Below are positions 12,852 through 23,112 of a DNA stretch of 64,000 nucleotides, piece by piece. Each line of letters starts with the position of its first letter. The stretch's first letter is position 1. The position numbers were made by a program, and so were the translations under genes. Source of the DNA: Ligustrum vulgare (lineage: Eukaryota > Streptophyta > Magnoliopsida > Lamiales > Oleaceae). The notes beneath the pieces were generated by a model. The model did no database searches, was not told the origin of the DNA, and was given only the letters and a program-made list of their open reading frames with translations. Location of the stretch: contig OY743190.1 in the NCBI GenBank assembly GCA_963555705.1, positions 34,516,929 through 34,580,928 of the forward strand, in the 5' to 3' direction.

Positions 12852-13517
12852 ATAACCTTTTAAGGACAATTTCAGACAGTAATCTATTTATTGTCTAATT
12901 ATGTTTGATAATTATTTATCTTTTGGGATTGTTTGAATTAAATTGTTTTGGTTTACTTTATTGCTTTCTTTTATGTTGTTTCTGGATTCTTGGTTGAGTA
13001 ATTAGTTTCAAGTACAAGTTTTTTTGTGTTTCGGATTAAGTTTTAAAATTATGGTTAGAAATCCAGTTTGGTGTAATGCCGAATTCTAAGAATAAAATAA
13101 ACACCTACCTTAATTTTTTTTTAATTACCAAGTAAATATTAAAATATGAAGCAAACAAAATTAATTATTTATCAAGGTATGTAAAAGATAAATAAACAGT
13201 TAGATCATAAAAAACAAACTAATGAGACCCAAAAATAAAAAATCAAGAAACTTAAATTTGTAAACTCTAAAGCCCAAATGAAGTTTGTAAAAATTCGAAA
13301 TAATATTTCTTTGTGTTTATACAAATATTTTTAAAGAAGTTTTCCAAAACTGTTTTATTTTGTTAACCAACTAAATTTGAATATTGATTATGAATGTCCA
13401 ATTATATTTTTTTTGTGTTTATTACTTTATAATAATGTCTCTTTGTTCATTAACAATTCTCACTGCAAATAAATATAATGATAATGTCATCCGTGCATCG
13501 CACGGGTATATACTAGT

Positions 13518-16500
13518 TCTATATAAAAACAGAAGTGCCGTCAAAAAAATTTCCCGCCCATTTGCACTTTCTATTTTTGGAATTTTTTTTTTTTTTTTTT
13601 TTTTTTTGTTCAATTGAATTTCCGGAATTGGGAAATGAGTTGTTGACAATTAATGAGACATTTAATGTGGGAAAGTGTGTAATGCATTGTAAATAGGCAC
13701 TTGACTACATGTATTGAATGCTAATAGTTTGACTACATGTATTGAATGCAAGATAAATTTTCGGTGTTTGTTTAGTTTTGCTTTTATATCCTTAACTTTT
13801 TTTAATCGCATTGTTATTTATAACATTAAATTAATTAATAAATTTTATTTCTAATCGCAATTTCTATTCAAATATTCTGCTAATTTGCATTGAAAGGATG
13901 TACAAATATTTTTTTTAACTTTTGTATTAATTATTTATTTTGATTATTTAAAAATATGAGAGATAAATAAGTGTTTTTCGCCAACAAAACAAATATATTG
14001 AACAAAAATCGTCTCAAAAGACAAGATGTGGAAATTAATAAAGAGTTGATGATAAAAAAATTAATTAAATTAATATTTTATTAAACTTTAATATTTGTTC
14101 TTTTTTGTTTAGTTAAAAATATTAGTGACAAATAAGTTTGTTTACACTTCTTAATGAATTTTTTTTTCCCAGAAAGCAGTAATTGTTTTTTTAGAAAACG
14201 GTGACTATTCATTTTTTTTAATTATTTGAATTAAACTTGCTTGCATCAATGTAAGATGTACTGATAATAATTAATAATTTATTGAAACTAAAACTAATTA
14301 TTATGTCATCACATTGATATACATTTAAATGGTATTATGGAAATCATTTTACATAGTGAAATTAATTACTATGTTATGGATGACGTGTTGACTGCATTTG
14401 GTCCCTATTTGAGACCCATTATTTGGAATAATATGATTTGGAATAGTAATTTTTTTGGAGAATGTGTAGTTAAAAATTGGAGAATATTTTTGGACTTATG
14501 TGTAGATTATTTTATTGGTATAATGTGTGGTTAAAAATAAGTTTTTAAAAAATGAGATTTAAAAATAATAGGTATCAAACAGGGGCTTGATGATGGGTTT
14601 AGTGTAATGGAAAATGAAATTAAAATTATTAAGGATGTTTATTTTAATACTTAAAAACGCAACTCCAAACAATGTGTAAATATCTGTTATTTTCGATAAA
14701 AAATAATATCAATTTTTTATTGAACAACAACTTCATTTTTTTTTGTGAAAAAATGTGGAAAACTTAATAATCATTTACTACTTAAATATATAAATTGATT
14801 TTTATTACTCAAAGAAGCTATTATAATTTGAAGTAGTTTTATTGTTTGTAAAATTTTATTATTTGTTTTAATATATTATTTTTTATGCATTTTGTGTACG
14901 GAGAAATCTTATCTTAATCTTAATATATTATTATTATTATTTTATTATCTATATCTATATTATATATTAAATCACAACAGCCGTCAAAAAATTTTCCCTC
15001 CCACTGTCACTTATTTTTTTGGAAACCTTATGTTTTTTTGTGTTTTTTTTTTCCTGATTTCCGATACAATTGTTTAACATTAATTAGCAACTTGAATAAT
15101 AGGTGGAAGACGTGTCATGCCAGTGACTTTTCATTTGTTGATGTTGAATTGATTAATGAGGTGTGGATGGGAAATGACTTTTCATTTTTCCATTTCATAT
15201 TAAATGCTCGATGCAATTTTTTGCTGGCCGAACTCCTTCAATGTTATCCGGTTGCCATGTCATGATAATTGCAAGATTTGCGTAAGTATTATTTTAACTA
15301 CTTGATTTTATATGTAAAACTATAATGTTATTGGTTAAGAATGAATAATATTTTTTTAATAATTCTTAATTTTAATAGTTGTGTAAAGGTTATATGGTAC
15401 GATTTTTGCTATAATTTTTTTACTCCAACATTGTCGATTGTTATATCATGATAATTGCTAGATTTATGAAATTGTTATTTTGACCACTTGATTTTATAGG
15501 TGAAAATATAATTTTATTGGTCAAATGCAAATATTTGTGGGTTAAGATTCAGCACGCTTTTATAATTATTATGATTCTTATTTTTGAATGAAAAATTTAA
15601 AGCTTAAATACGAGAGGAGAATGCATAAACCATTAGAAATATATTGATACATTCCACATAATCAATATTGTATCCATAATATTAAATAAAAAACATGATA
15701 TACCATTAAATAAACTACTAAATTTGGATTTTCTTTGAAGTTGATAATAACTCATAAAAATTATTGAAATTAACAATTATTTTTATTGGTCAAATACAAA
15801 TATTTGCTCTTAAGATTAAACAAAAGCTTATAATTATTGTAATTGATGTTTCTGAAAGAAATTTAGATAAAATGTTAAATACGTGAGGAAAATGCAAAAA
15901 TTGTGGTTAAAAGCGAATAATATTCTTTTAATCATTCTTAATTTTAATAGTTGTGTGAAGATTATATGGTATACCATTTTCGTTATATTTTTTTGTGACC
16001 AACATAGCATGTTGTCATATCATGACAATTTCTAAATTTATGTAATTATTATTTTGACTACTTGATTTTATAATTAAAAATATAGTTTTATTGGTTAAAT
16101 AAAAATATTTGTGGGTTTAAGATTAAGCACACATTTATAATTATTGTGATTTATATTTTTGAATCAAAATTGGAAAAACTTAAATACGAAAGGCATAAAT
16201 CATGAGAAATAATTGATATCTTCCACAATATATTTATATTTGGTGAATACTTTAGTATTATTTACTAATGTATTAAGTAAAATACTAAAGTATCCGACAA
16301 ACATAACATCCTCAATATCTCACTTATTTTTATTTATGGATTAAAATGGTGTAGTATTGAATTTATAACGCTTATACTAAACTTAAAATAAAAGTGTTGA
16401 CATATTTTATTACAAATCAAATTTGTATTTTCAATTGGAAATTTGCATTCGTACAGAGCCCTGTACCTGTAGAATTACTCTTTTCAATATACCAAAATTA

Positions 16501-16565
16501 TTTACTAATTTTACAATATATTTTGTACGATACAATATCCGTGCATCGCACGGGTGATGCACTAG
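13518..16565 (+). mobile_element. Composite Helitron B1 (B 5' end, C 3' end)
   Basis: It starts TCTATATAAAAACAG directly after the CTAG-T of Helitron A and has the CCGTC...TTTCCCGCCC 5' motif. The terminator is the hairpin CCGTGCATCGCACGG (16,539-16,553) followed by CTAG (16,562-16,565) and T. A second Helitron 5' end lies inside at 14,954, so two elements share one terminator. The same composite occurs at 37,056-40,969. There is no transposase. Small open frames (for example 14,337-14,534) recur in the other copy but look non-coding. Confidence 0.78.
14954..16565 (+). mobile_element. Inner Helitron C1
   Basis: The 5' end TCTATATTATATATTAAATC is preceded by A and followed by CAACAGCCGTC and TTTTCCCTCCC. 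That matches the outer 5' ends of this Helitron family. It shares the 3' terminator of the composite. The interior is a degenerate series of modules, each with T[AG]TCATGA[TC]AATT followed by ACTTGATTTTATA (near 15,258, 15,447 and 16,017). A diverged relative of this module lies near 50,580 in Helitron E. Confidence 0.65.
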
Positions 16566-17131
16566 TAAATAATTATTACACAAGTGCTTATAAATACCGT
16601 GCATTAGACGGTAGAAAAATACGCGCGTTATATTTCTAACACGGATACATTTTTTTTGTCTTTTCGTGCTGAAGATCATATCATGCAATATTAATAAATT
16701 TATAATTTTTTGGCCAATAGAAAACTGTTCTTGTAAGAGAGAGCTTTGAGTTAATCCTTTAGTGCAAAAATAAGGATTTAACCACACAACATTTAAAGTT
16801 GGACTGTTGACTGTTGTATCGTGGAGGAGATAAGTCAGAGATTTCTGATTGAATCAGTGATTGATGTTTTTCCAATATCGCAGAGGACTTGAATCTCTTT
16901 AAAGAGAGCGAGATATCCGCGCCTCAGCCTTGTTACGATTATTGTATCAATTATTATTGTAACATTTTTTTTATTTATATTGCAATTTCATTAACAAAAA
17001 AAAATATGGTCTCCTTATTATGAATTAAATATTTGAAAAACTAAAACGAAAAAGACAAGAATATTCTAAATACACACACAAAAGGAACACAACTCATCCG
17101 AAAAAATATGTTATTTATCATAGGTGATGCT
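16566..17131. other. Spacer without a recognised gene
   Basis: It begins with the right member of the 22-bp repeat (16,570-16,591). A moderately GC-rich stretch at 16,800-16,930 (through GAGCGAGATATCCGCGCC) looks like the edge of an old transposon or retroelement, but I cannot assign it. Confidence 0.35.
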
Positions 17132-17579
17132 TAGGGATGGCAAAACGGCTCGTCGGCTCGAGCCGCTCGGGCTCGGCTAGAAAAAAGCTCGGGCTAAGCT
17201 GGCTCATGGCTAGTGAATTCGAGCCGAACTTTTTTTTTAGAGACAGGCTCGGCTCGGCTTGAACAAAAAAAAAGCCCGTTAAAAAAACTCGATGAGAGCT
17301 TGAACAATGAATTTCAACCACGAGCTTGTCTCAACTTGATATATATACACATTTTCAATAAAGATTTTATGAATTCTTGCTATAAAAAAAAAATTAAAAG
17401 CTCGGGACTTGACATGGCTCGGCTCGAAAAAAGCAAGGGCTAAAGCTCGAGTCGAGCCTTATTTTTTAGGACTAGTTTTAGCTCAGCTCGACTCGGGCCA
17501 AAAAAAGCTCGACCCCTAAAAGCTCGAGCCTTGATCTTCGACTCGCGAGCCGGCTCGGATCGGCTCGTTGACATCCACA
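17132..17579. mobile_element. hAT-like MITE with GGCTCG-rich interior
   Basis: Termini are TAGGGATGGCAAAACG on the left and, reverse-complemented, TGTGGATGTCAACGAG on the right. Eight-base flanks GTGATGCT (17,124-17,131) and ATGATGCT (17,580-17,587) differ at one base and fit a hAT target-site duplication. The interior repeats GGCTCG / CGAGCC on both strands, giving dense self-complementarity. Non-coding. Confidence 0.68.
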
Positions 17580-17951
17580 ATGATGCTCAACGCTGATGAT
17601 ATATACATAATATTATTCAAACTCTTCCATCAATCCATTTTACTCTAGCTACCCTGCACCATCACACATCGGGAGAAGTGTTATGAAGAATATAGACCTA
17701 AGAATATTGCTGTTGGAACATATTTGATTATCGAATTTCTCACCGAATCCGTAAGTGAGAAAATATCATAATATTTAGAAATTACATGATATTTTAAAAA
17801 TGCACGATATTCTCCAAATAAATGTGAATTGATAGAATTTCCTTCCAAAATCATAGCCCACCATTCCTTTAAAGCTTCAAATCACTTTGAACACATCCCT
17901 TCATTCTCCAAATCTCCAGAAATCTGTGAACTCGCCGCCTTCAGTCTTCAA
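17580..17951 (+). other. Spacer and probable 5' leader of the FAR1-like pseudogene
   Basis: After the MITE this is ordinary sequence that becomes leader-like (CT-rich, CTCCAAATCTCCAG...) just before the copia insertion. TTCAA at 17,947-17,951 is one copy of the copia target duplication; the other is at 23,027-23,031. Joining the two flanks would put this stretch directly upstream of the ATG at 23,113. The leader role is inferred. Confidence 0.4.
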
Positions 17952-18309
17952 AATTAAAGAAATGAGAAGTTGATCTAAAGAATTCTTTTCATTTCTCACT
18001 TTACAAATCAGGAATACAGGTAGTTTTATAACAAAAAATGAATACATACAAAAATATATACAATACACCACGTGGTTTCTATTTCTTCTCTCTCTGAGTC
18101 ATGCTCTGAAGATTCCCAAAAATCTGTGATGTTTTCAACAGAATTATATCATGCTCAGATGATGTATTTTCTGTTACCCAGTCAGCTCCTTTATTTATAG
18201 AAAAGTCGGGTATTTATTTTATGCGATTTCTCCTTTCTTTGTTAAATATTTTTACTTGAGACTTCAGTTTCTCAATGTAAGCAAATCAGTCCTCTCGTCC
18301 ATTCTAACA
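17952..18309 (-). repeat. 3' LTR of the young copia element
   Basis: 358 bp, reading TGTTAGAATGG... to ...TTTAATT on the minus strand. It pairs with 22,669-23,026 with one visible mismatch. Confidence 0.95.
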
Positions 18310-18316
18310 CCCCCAC

Positions 18317-21300
18317 TCAAGGTGGAAGATCTGAGATCTGTCCTACCTTGTCTCTTAGGAACAAGAACCGTGACAACGGCAGAGCCTTCGTCAATATATC
18401 AGCTGTCTGATCTGATGAAGGTATATAGTTCACAATCATCTCCTTTTTCAACACTTTGTCTCGTACAAAGTGTATATCCAGTTCGATATGTTTCGTCCTG
18501 GCGTGAAACACAGGGTTCGAAGCTAAGGCACTTGCGCCCACATTATCACACCACACAGTAGGGGAATTATGCTGAATGATGTTTAATTCTTTCATTAGTG
18601 ACTGAATCCAAGTGATTTCAGCAGTAACATGTGCTAATGACCTGTATTCAGCCTCTGTACTAGATCTGGCAACCACGTTCTGCTTCTTCGAGCTCCAAGA
18701 CACCAAGTTTTTACCTAGGTAAACACAATACCCAGCAATAGATCTTCTGTCATCAGGGCATGATGCCCAATCAGCATCACAATATCCATTAATGCTGAGA
18801 TCTCCATCATTCTGAATCATTATTCCAAAATCAGTTGTCCCCTTTAGGTATCTGCACACTCTCTTTAGTAGCCTCCAATGAGCATCTGTTGGTTCTTGAA
18901 GATACTGGCTGAGTCTATTAACACTGAAGCTGAGATCAGGTCTTGTATGTGAGAGATACTGCAATGCACCTACACAACTTCTGTAAATAGTGGGATTATT
19001 GAGCTTATTTCCTTCATGCCGTGAAACCAATTTCCCAGAAGTCATAGGTGTAGATATGGACTTTAGACTATCAAATCCAAACCTTTTTAGTAGATCACAC
19101 GCATACCTCTTTTGATTTATGAACAACATTTGATCATTTCTTACCACTTCCATACCTAGAAATCTCTTTAGCTTTCCCATGTCCTTTAGTGCAAATGAAT
19201 CGTTGAGCTTACTAATGAGTTGCTGTAACTGATTACTATCACTCCCAGTAATGATTATATCATCTACATAAACAAGTGTGTATATGATATACCTTTCATT
19301 CTGCTTAAAAAATAGAGAGTTGTCAGCTTGAGATTGTGAGAAGTCCCACTCTAGAAGTGCTCTTTTCAGTCGATCATGCCATGCTCTTGGAGCTTGCCTC
19401 AGTCCATACAAGGCTCTTTGCAATTTGCAGACATAGTTTGGCTTTGTTCTATCTTCGAATCCTTCTGGTTGATGCATAAAAACATCTTCTTCAAGTTTCC
19501 CATTCAGAAAAGCGTTATTCACATCTACCTGTCTAATATCCCAAGCTTTGTGTACTGCCAAAGTTAAAATGACTTTCAGTGTAGAGGCCTTAATCACCGG
19601 ACTAAAAAGTTTCTGTAAAATCTACCCCTGGTGTTTGTAGAAAACCCTTTGCCACAAGTCTTGCCTTGTGCCTTTCAACATCACCTTTTTCATTATATTT
19701 GATTTTGAACACCCACTTGCAGCCTATTACTTTGGTAGCTAAGTCTGGAGGAACCAATATCCATGTCTCATTTCTTTGCAATGCTTCAAATTCATCTTTC
19801 ATGGCCACTCTCCAATTTTCATTACTCATGGCCTCCTTGACTGTTTTTGGCTCTGTAAGTTCAGCATTATAAACCTTTGGCCTGAAGATTCCACTCTTTG
19901 CTCTTGTAATCATAGGATGTCCTGTGTTTTGCTCATTAGAAAGTTCCTGTACAGTATCACCATCAACTCTTCCATAATTTATGTCAGTACCTTCATCATT
20001 CAGGCCAATACTTGTTAAATTCTCATTCCCTTCTGCTTCTTCTGTCTGTTCAGGATTGCTACTAGAAGATGTTGATTGCAAAGAACTCTGTGGACTGTCT
20101 CTATCAACTCTGTGAGGTGATGGCTGGAAATTATCAAGATTATTAGAAGGACTATGTGAATTATTATCTGGGTTGTATGATGTACAAGAATTTCTTGTTG
20201 GAGAAGACTCGGTGTTTTGAGGCAATGGATAGGTGATTATTGTGGAATTTGAAATTGATGAAGTGATTGTTTGTTAAGAAAACCTGTAGAGAATGGAAAC
20301 TCCTTTTCATTGAAAATTACATGTCTGGAAATGAAAATCCTACCATTAGAGTTGAGACATTTATATCCCTTGTGAGATCCACTGAAACCCAAGTTTACAC
20401 ATCTTTGAGAATGAAATGAAAATTTATGTTTGTTATAAGGTCTAAGATAGGGATAACAGGTGCAACCGAAGACTCTAATTTGACTATAATCAACTGGTTT
20501 TTGAAATAAGGTTTCAAATGGTGTTTTGGACTGGAGTATGGGAGTGGGAAGTCTGTTTATCAAGTAGTTAGCTGTCTGAAAAGCTTCAACCCAATAATGT
20601 AAGGGCATTTTAGCTTGAGCAAGCAATGACAACCCAACTTCAGTAAGGTGCCGGTGTTTTCTTTCAGCCCTTCCATTTTTAGCTGATGTATATGGGCATG
20701 AAAACCTTAATTCAATCCCTCTCTATTTTGTGAATCTTTCAAAAACCCTGTACTCTCCCCCAAAATCACTCTGTAGTGTTTTAATTTTTCTCTCAAATTT
20801 AGTCTCAACTAATTCTTTGAACTGTACAAACATCTGCAAGGCTTCACTCTTAGACTTCATAGGATATATCCATGAATGCCTACTGAAATCATCTAAAAAC
20901 AAAATGTAGTACCTAAATCCTGAAGTAGATCTCGCTGGTGAGGGACCCCATACATCCGTATGTATGATCTCTAGAGGTTTTTGAGAATGTGAAAGAGAAG
21001 ATTTAAATGGAAATTTATGTGACTTTCCAAGTTGACAAGCTTCACAAAAAAAAGATGTTTCATTGATCTTAATATTTTTCATTTCTGTTTTCAATACATG
21101 ACTCAAAATCTGAAAAGATGGGTGCCCAAGCCTCCTATGCCAAACTTCTAGACTGGACACATGTTTGACATTATTACAGTTCATGGAAAGACAAAAGACT
21201 GGAAACTTGGAATGACTGGGATGAATTGATTCTTGAGAACTGGATCTGGCAGAGTTGTTTGAGAGAGTGAGTTGATAAAGACCATCCTTAAGAGTTCCTT

Positions 21301-22645
21301 GAACCAACACCTTCCTCGTTTGCAAATCCTTCACAACACAACAAGTAGGAAAAAATTCAATAGATACTCCATTATCAGCAGTGAATTTAGACACACTTAA
21401 AAGATTTTTCTGAATTTTAGGCACAAGTAGCAAATTGTTGAGCTGTAAAGTCTTGTTGTTATAAACATTTAGACATCTCTTACCAACATGAGTAATGGAC
21501 AGAAGATTACCATTGCCTACTTGTATACGTTCCTTACCACTGTATTGCTTGGATTCATCCATATTCTCTTTGTTATTAGTCACATGATTACTTGCACCCG
21601 AGTCTGCAAACCAAGCAGGATCCTCCAAGGTTCTGGGTGTTGCATAATAAGCTGTATAGTTGCTACTGCCAGAATGATTATTCTCCTCTGATCTATTCAC
21701 AGCATAGCTTTCATCAAACCTTTTGTAGCACCATCCAGCTTGATGGTTCTTAAGTCCACAGATTTGACAAGGTGTTGTGAATTCTGCTTTTCTGATTCCT
21801 CTGCCTCTCGATCTGTTTCTTCCTCTAGCTCCACTGGACCTTACGTTTGGACCTCCTCTAAAGTTTCTTGCACCGCTGAAACTTCCTCTGTTGCCTCTGT
21901 GGCTCAGGTTAATTGAACCCATTCCAATTCTAATCTGATTTAGATACTCCAATCTGCTCTCATAGGTTAGTAGCACTGATGTCATCTCATGCCAACTGAT
22001 ATTATCTCGGCTATTCAGCTGCACAACCACTGGAGTGTATTCTTCATCCAAGCCAGAAAGTACTTGGGTGATTAGGTCTGATTGATTGACTGTCTTGCCT
22101 GCAATTTCCAAATTATCGGCTAATTTCTTCACTGCTGTGAGATACTGATCCATAGTAAGAGTTCCTTTCCTGATTCTCTGCAATTCTGATGTCAGAAAGG
22201 TGAGTCTCGACTTATTCATCACTCCAAAACTTTCTTGAATTGCAACCCACAGCTTAGCAGAATTGGTACTTCCCATAACACGCATAGCAATCTCAGGTGT
22301 CATAGACGCATAGAGCCAGCCCATCAACAGTTGATCTGTTGATACCCATTTTCTGAATTCTGGGTTCACAATAACTTCAGCTGTTGCTCCTTCCACTGCT
22401 GTCTCTTGACGAGTTAAAGTTTCTTCAGGGCAGAGTTTAGTTCCAAGAAGAAATCCTTCAAGATCATGCCCTTTGATTACTGGCATTACCATATTTTTCC
22501 AAAGTAAGTAGTTGTCTCTATCCAGCTTGACAGAGATATTCTGGGTGAGGCTATGAATTGTTGCTGGAGATTGATTCAACAGAGTTGCTGATTGATTGGA
22601 GGCATTTGAATTTTCAGAGGGGGTTTTCTCGAGGGAAGCAGACAT
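18317..22645 (-). pseudogene. Copia gag-pol polyprotein with three lesions
   Basis: The gag start ATG is at 22,645 (MSASLEKTPSEN). In order: gag core; zinc knuckle CQICGLKNHQAGWC (CX2CX4HX4C, near 21,721-21,770); protease DSGA (near 21,600); integrase zinc domain (HRRLGH...CEACQLGK) and core starting HTDVWGPS (near 20,950); reverse transcriptase with YVDDII (near 19,260); RNase H with DADWASC and STEAEYR; end at 18,317. Three lesions interrupt it: an in-frame TAG at 20,723-20,725 in the integrase core, a frame change near 20,230, and a frame change at a T run near 19,605. Despite LTRs differing at about one base, the copy cannot make an intact polyprotein, so it was probably mobilised in trans. 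Confidence 0.9.
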
Positions 22646-22668
22646 GGAGGCTGGAGGCTCTGATACCA

Positions 22669-23026
22669 AATTAAAGAAATGAGAAGTTGATCTAAAGAAT
22701 TCTTTTCATTTCTCACTTTACAAATCAGGAATACAGGTAGTTTTATAACAAAAAATGAATACATACAAAAATATATACAATACACCACGTGGTTTCTATT
22801 TCTTCTCTCTCTGAGTCATGCTCTGAAGATTCCCAAAAATCTGTGATGTTTTCAACAGAATTATATCATGCTCAGATGATGTATTTTCTGTTACCCAGTC
22901 AGCTCCTTTATTTAGAGAAAAGTCGGGTATTTATTTTATGCGATTTCTCCTTTCTTTGTTAAATATTTTTACTTGAGACTTCAGTTTCTCAATGTAAGCA
23001 AATCAGTCCTCTCGTCCATTCTAACA
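22669..23026 (-). repeat. 5' LTR of the young copia element
   Basis: 358 bp and the promoter-bearing LTR for the minus-strand element. The primer site follows immediately on its inner side. Confidence 0.95.
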
Positions 23027-23112
23027 TTCAAAGATAGACAAAATGCTGCAAAAGAAAGATTCCTCTGCTATTTGAAGAGCAACCAGATTTTGCTATCTCG
23101 TCGGATTTGAGA

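Larger units (their letters stand above)
7677..13516 (+). mobile_element. Helitron A, carrying host gene fragments
   Basis: The 3' end has the Helitron signature: a 6-bp stem hairpin CCGTGCATCGCACGG (13,491-13,505) followed seven bases later by CTAG (13,513-13,516) and a host T. The 5' end is TC-type, just after the CTATAT run, with the conserved TTCCCGCCC motif near 7716 that the other Helitrons here share. I see no Rep/helicase gene, so it is non-autonomous. The interior is transcript-like: a captured phosphatase fragment at 9512-9713, further exon-like blocks at 11,147-11,210 and 12,382-12,851, and no other gene I can name. Its end abuts Helitron B1, which starts at 13,518. Confidence 0.78.
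17952..23026 (-). mobile_element. Ty1/copia LTR retrotransposon, recent insertion
   Basis: A complete element on the minus strand with 358-bp LTRs, a 5-bp target duplication TTCAA (17,947-17,951 and 23,027-23,031), a primer site TGGTATCAGAGCC complementary to initiator tRNA-Met (22,656-22,668) directly inside the 5' LTR, and a polypurine tract ending GAGTGGGGG (18,310-18,325) next to the 3' LTR. By eye the LTRs differ at one base (around 18,197, T versus G), so insertion is recent. The LTR begins TGTTAG but ends ...TTTAATT rather than CA, a non-canonical terminus. Domain order PR-INT-RT-RH places it in copia. Confidence 0.95.

Noticed and set aside
13422..13649. Minus-strand frame with a poly-Lys run
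   Set aside because: It is produced by a T-homopolymer on the plus strand and crosses the junction of two Helitrons.
14337..14534. 65-aa open frame repeated almost intact at 38,607-38,816
   Set aside because: Both copies lie in the composite Helitron at matching positions. DNA identity alone explains the conserved frame, and the sequence lacks any recognisable motif.
16431..16787. 118-aa minus-strand frame
   Set aside because: It crosses the Helitron B1 terminator and host flank, has AT-driven composition and no motif.
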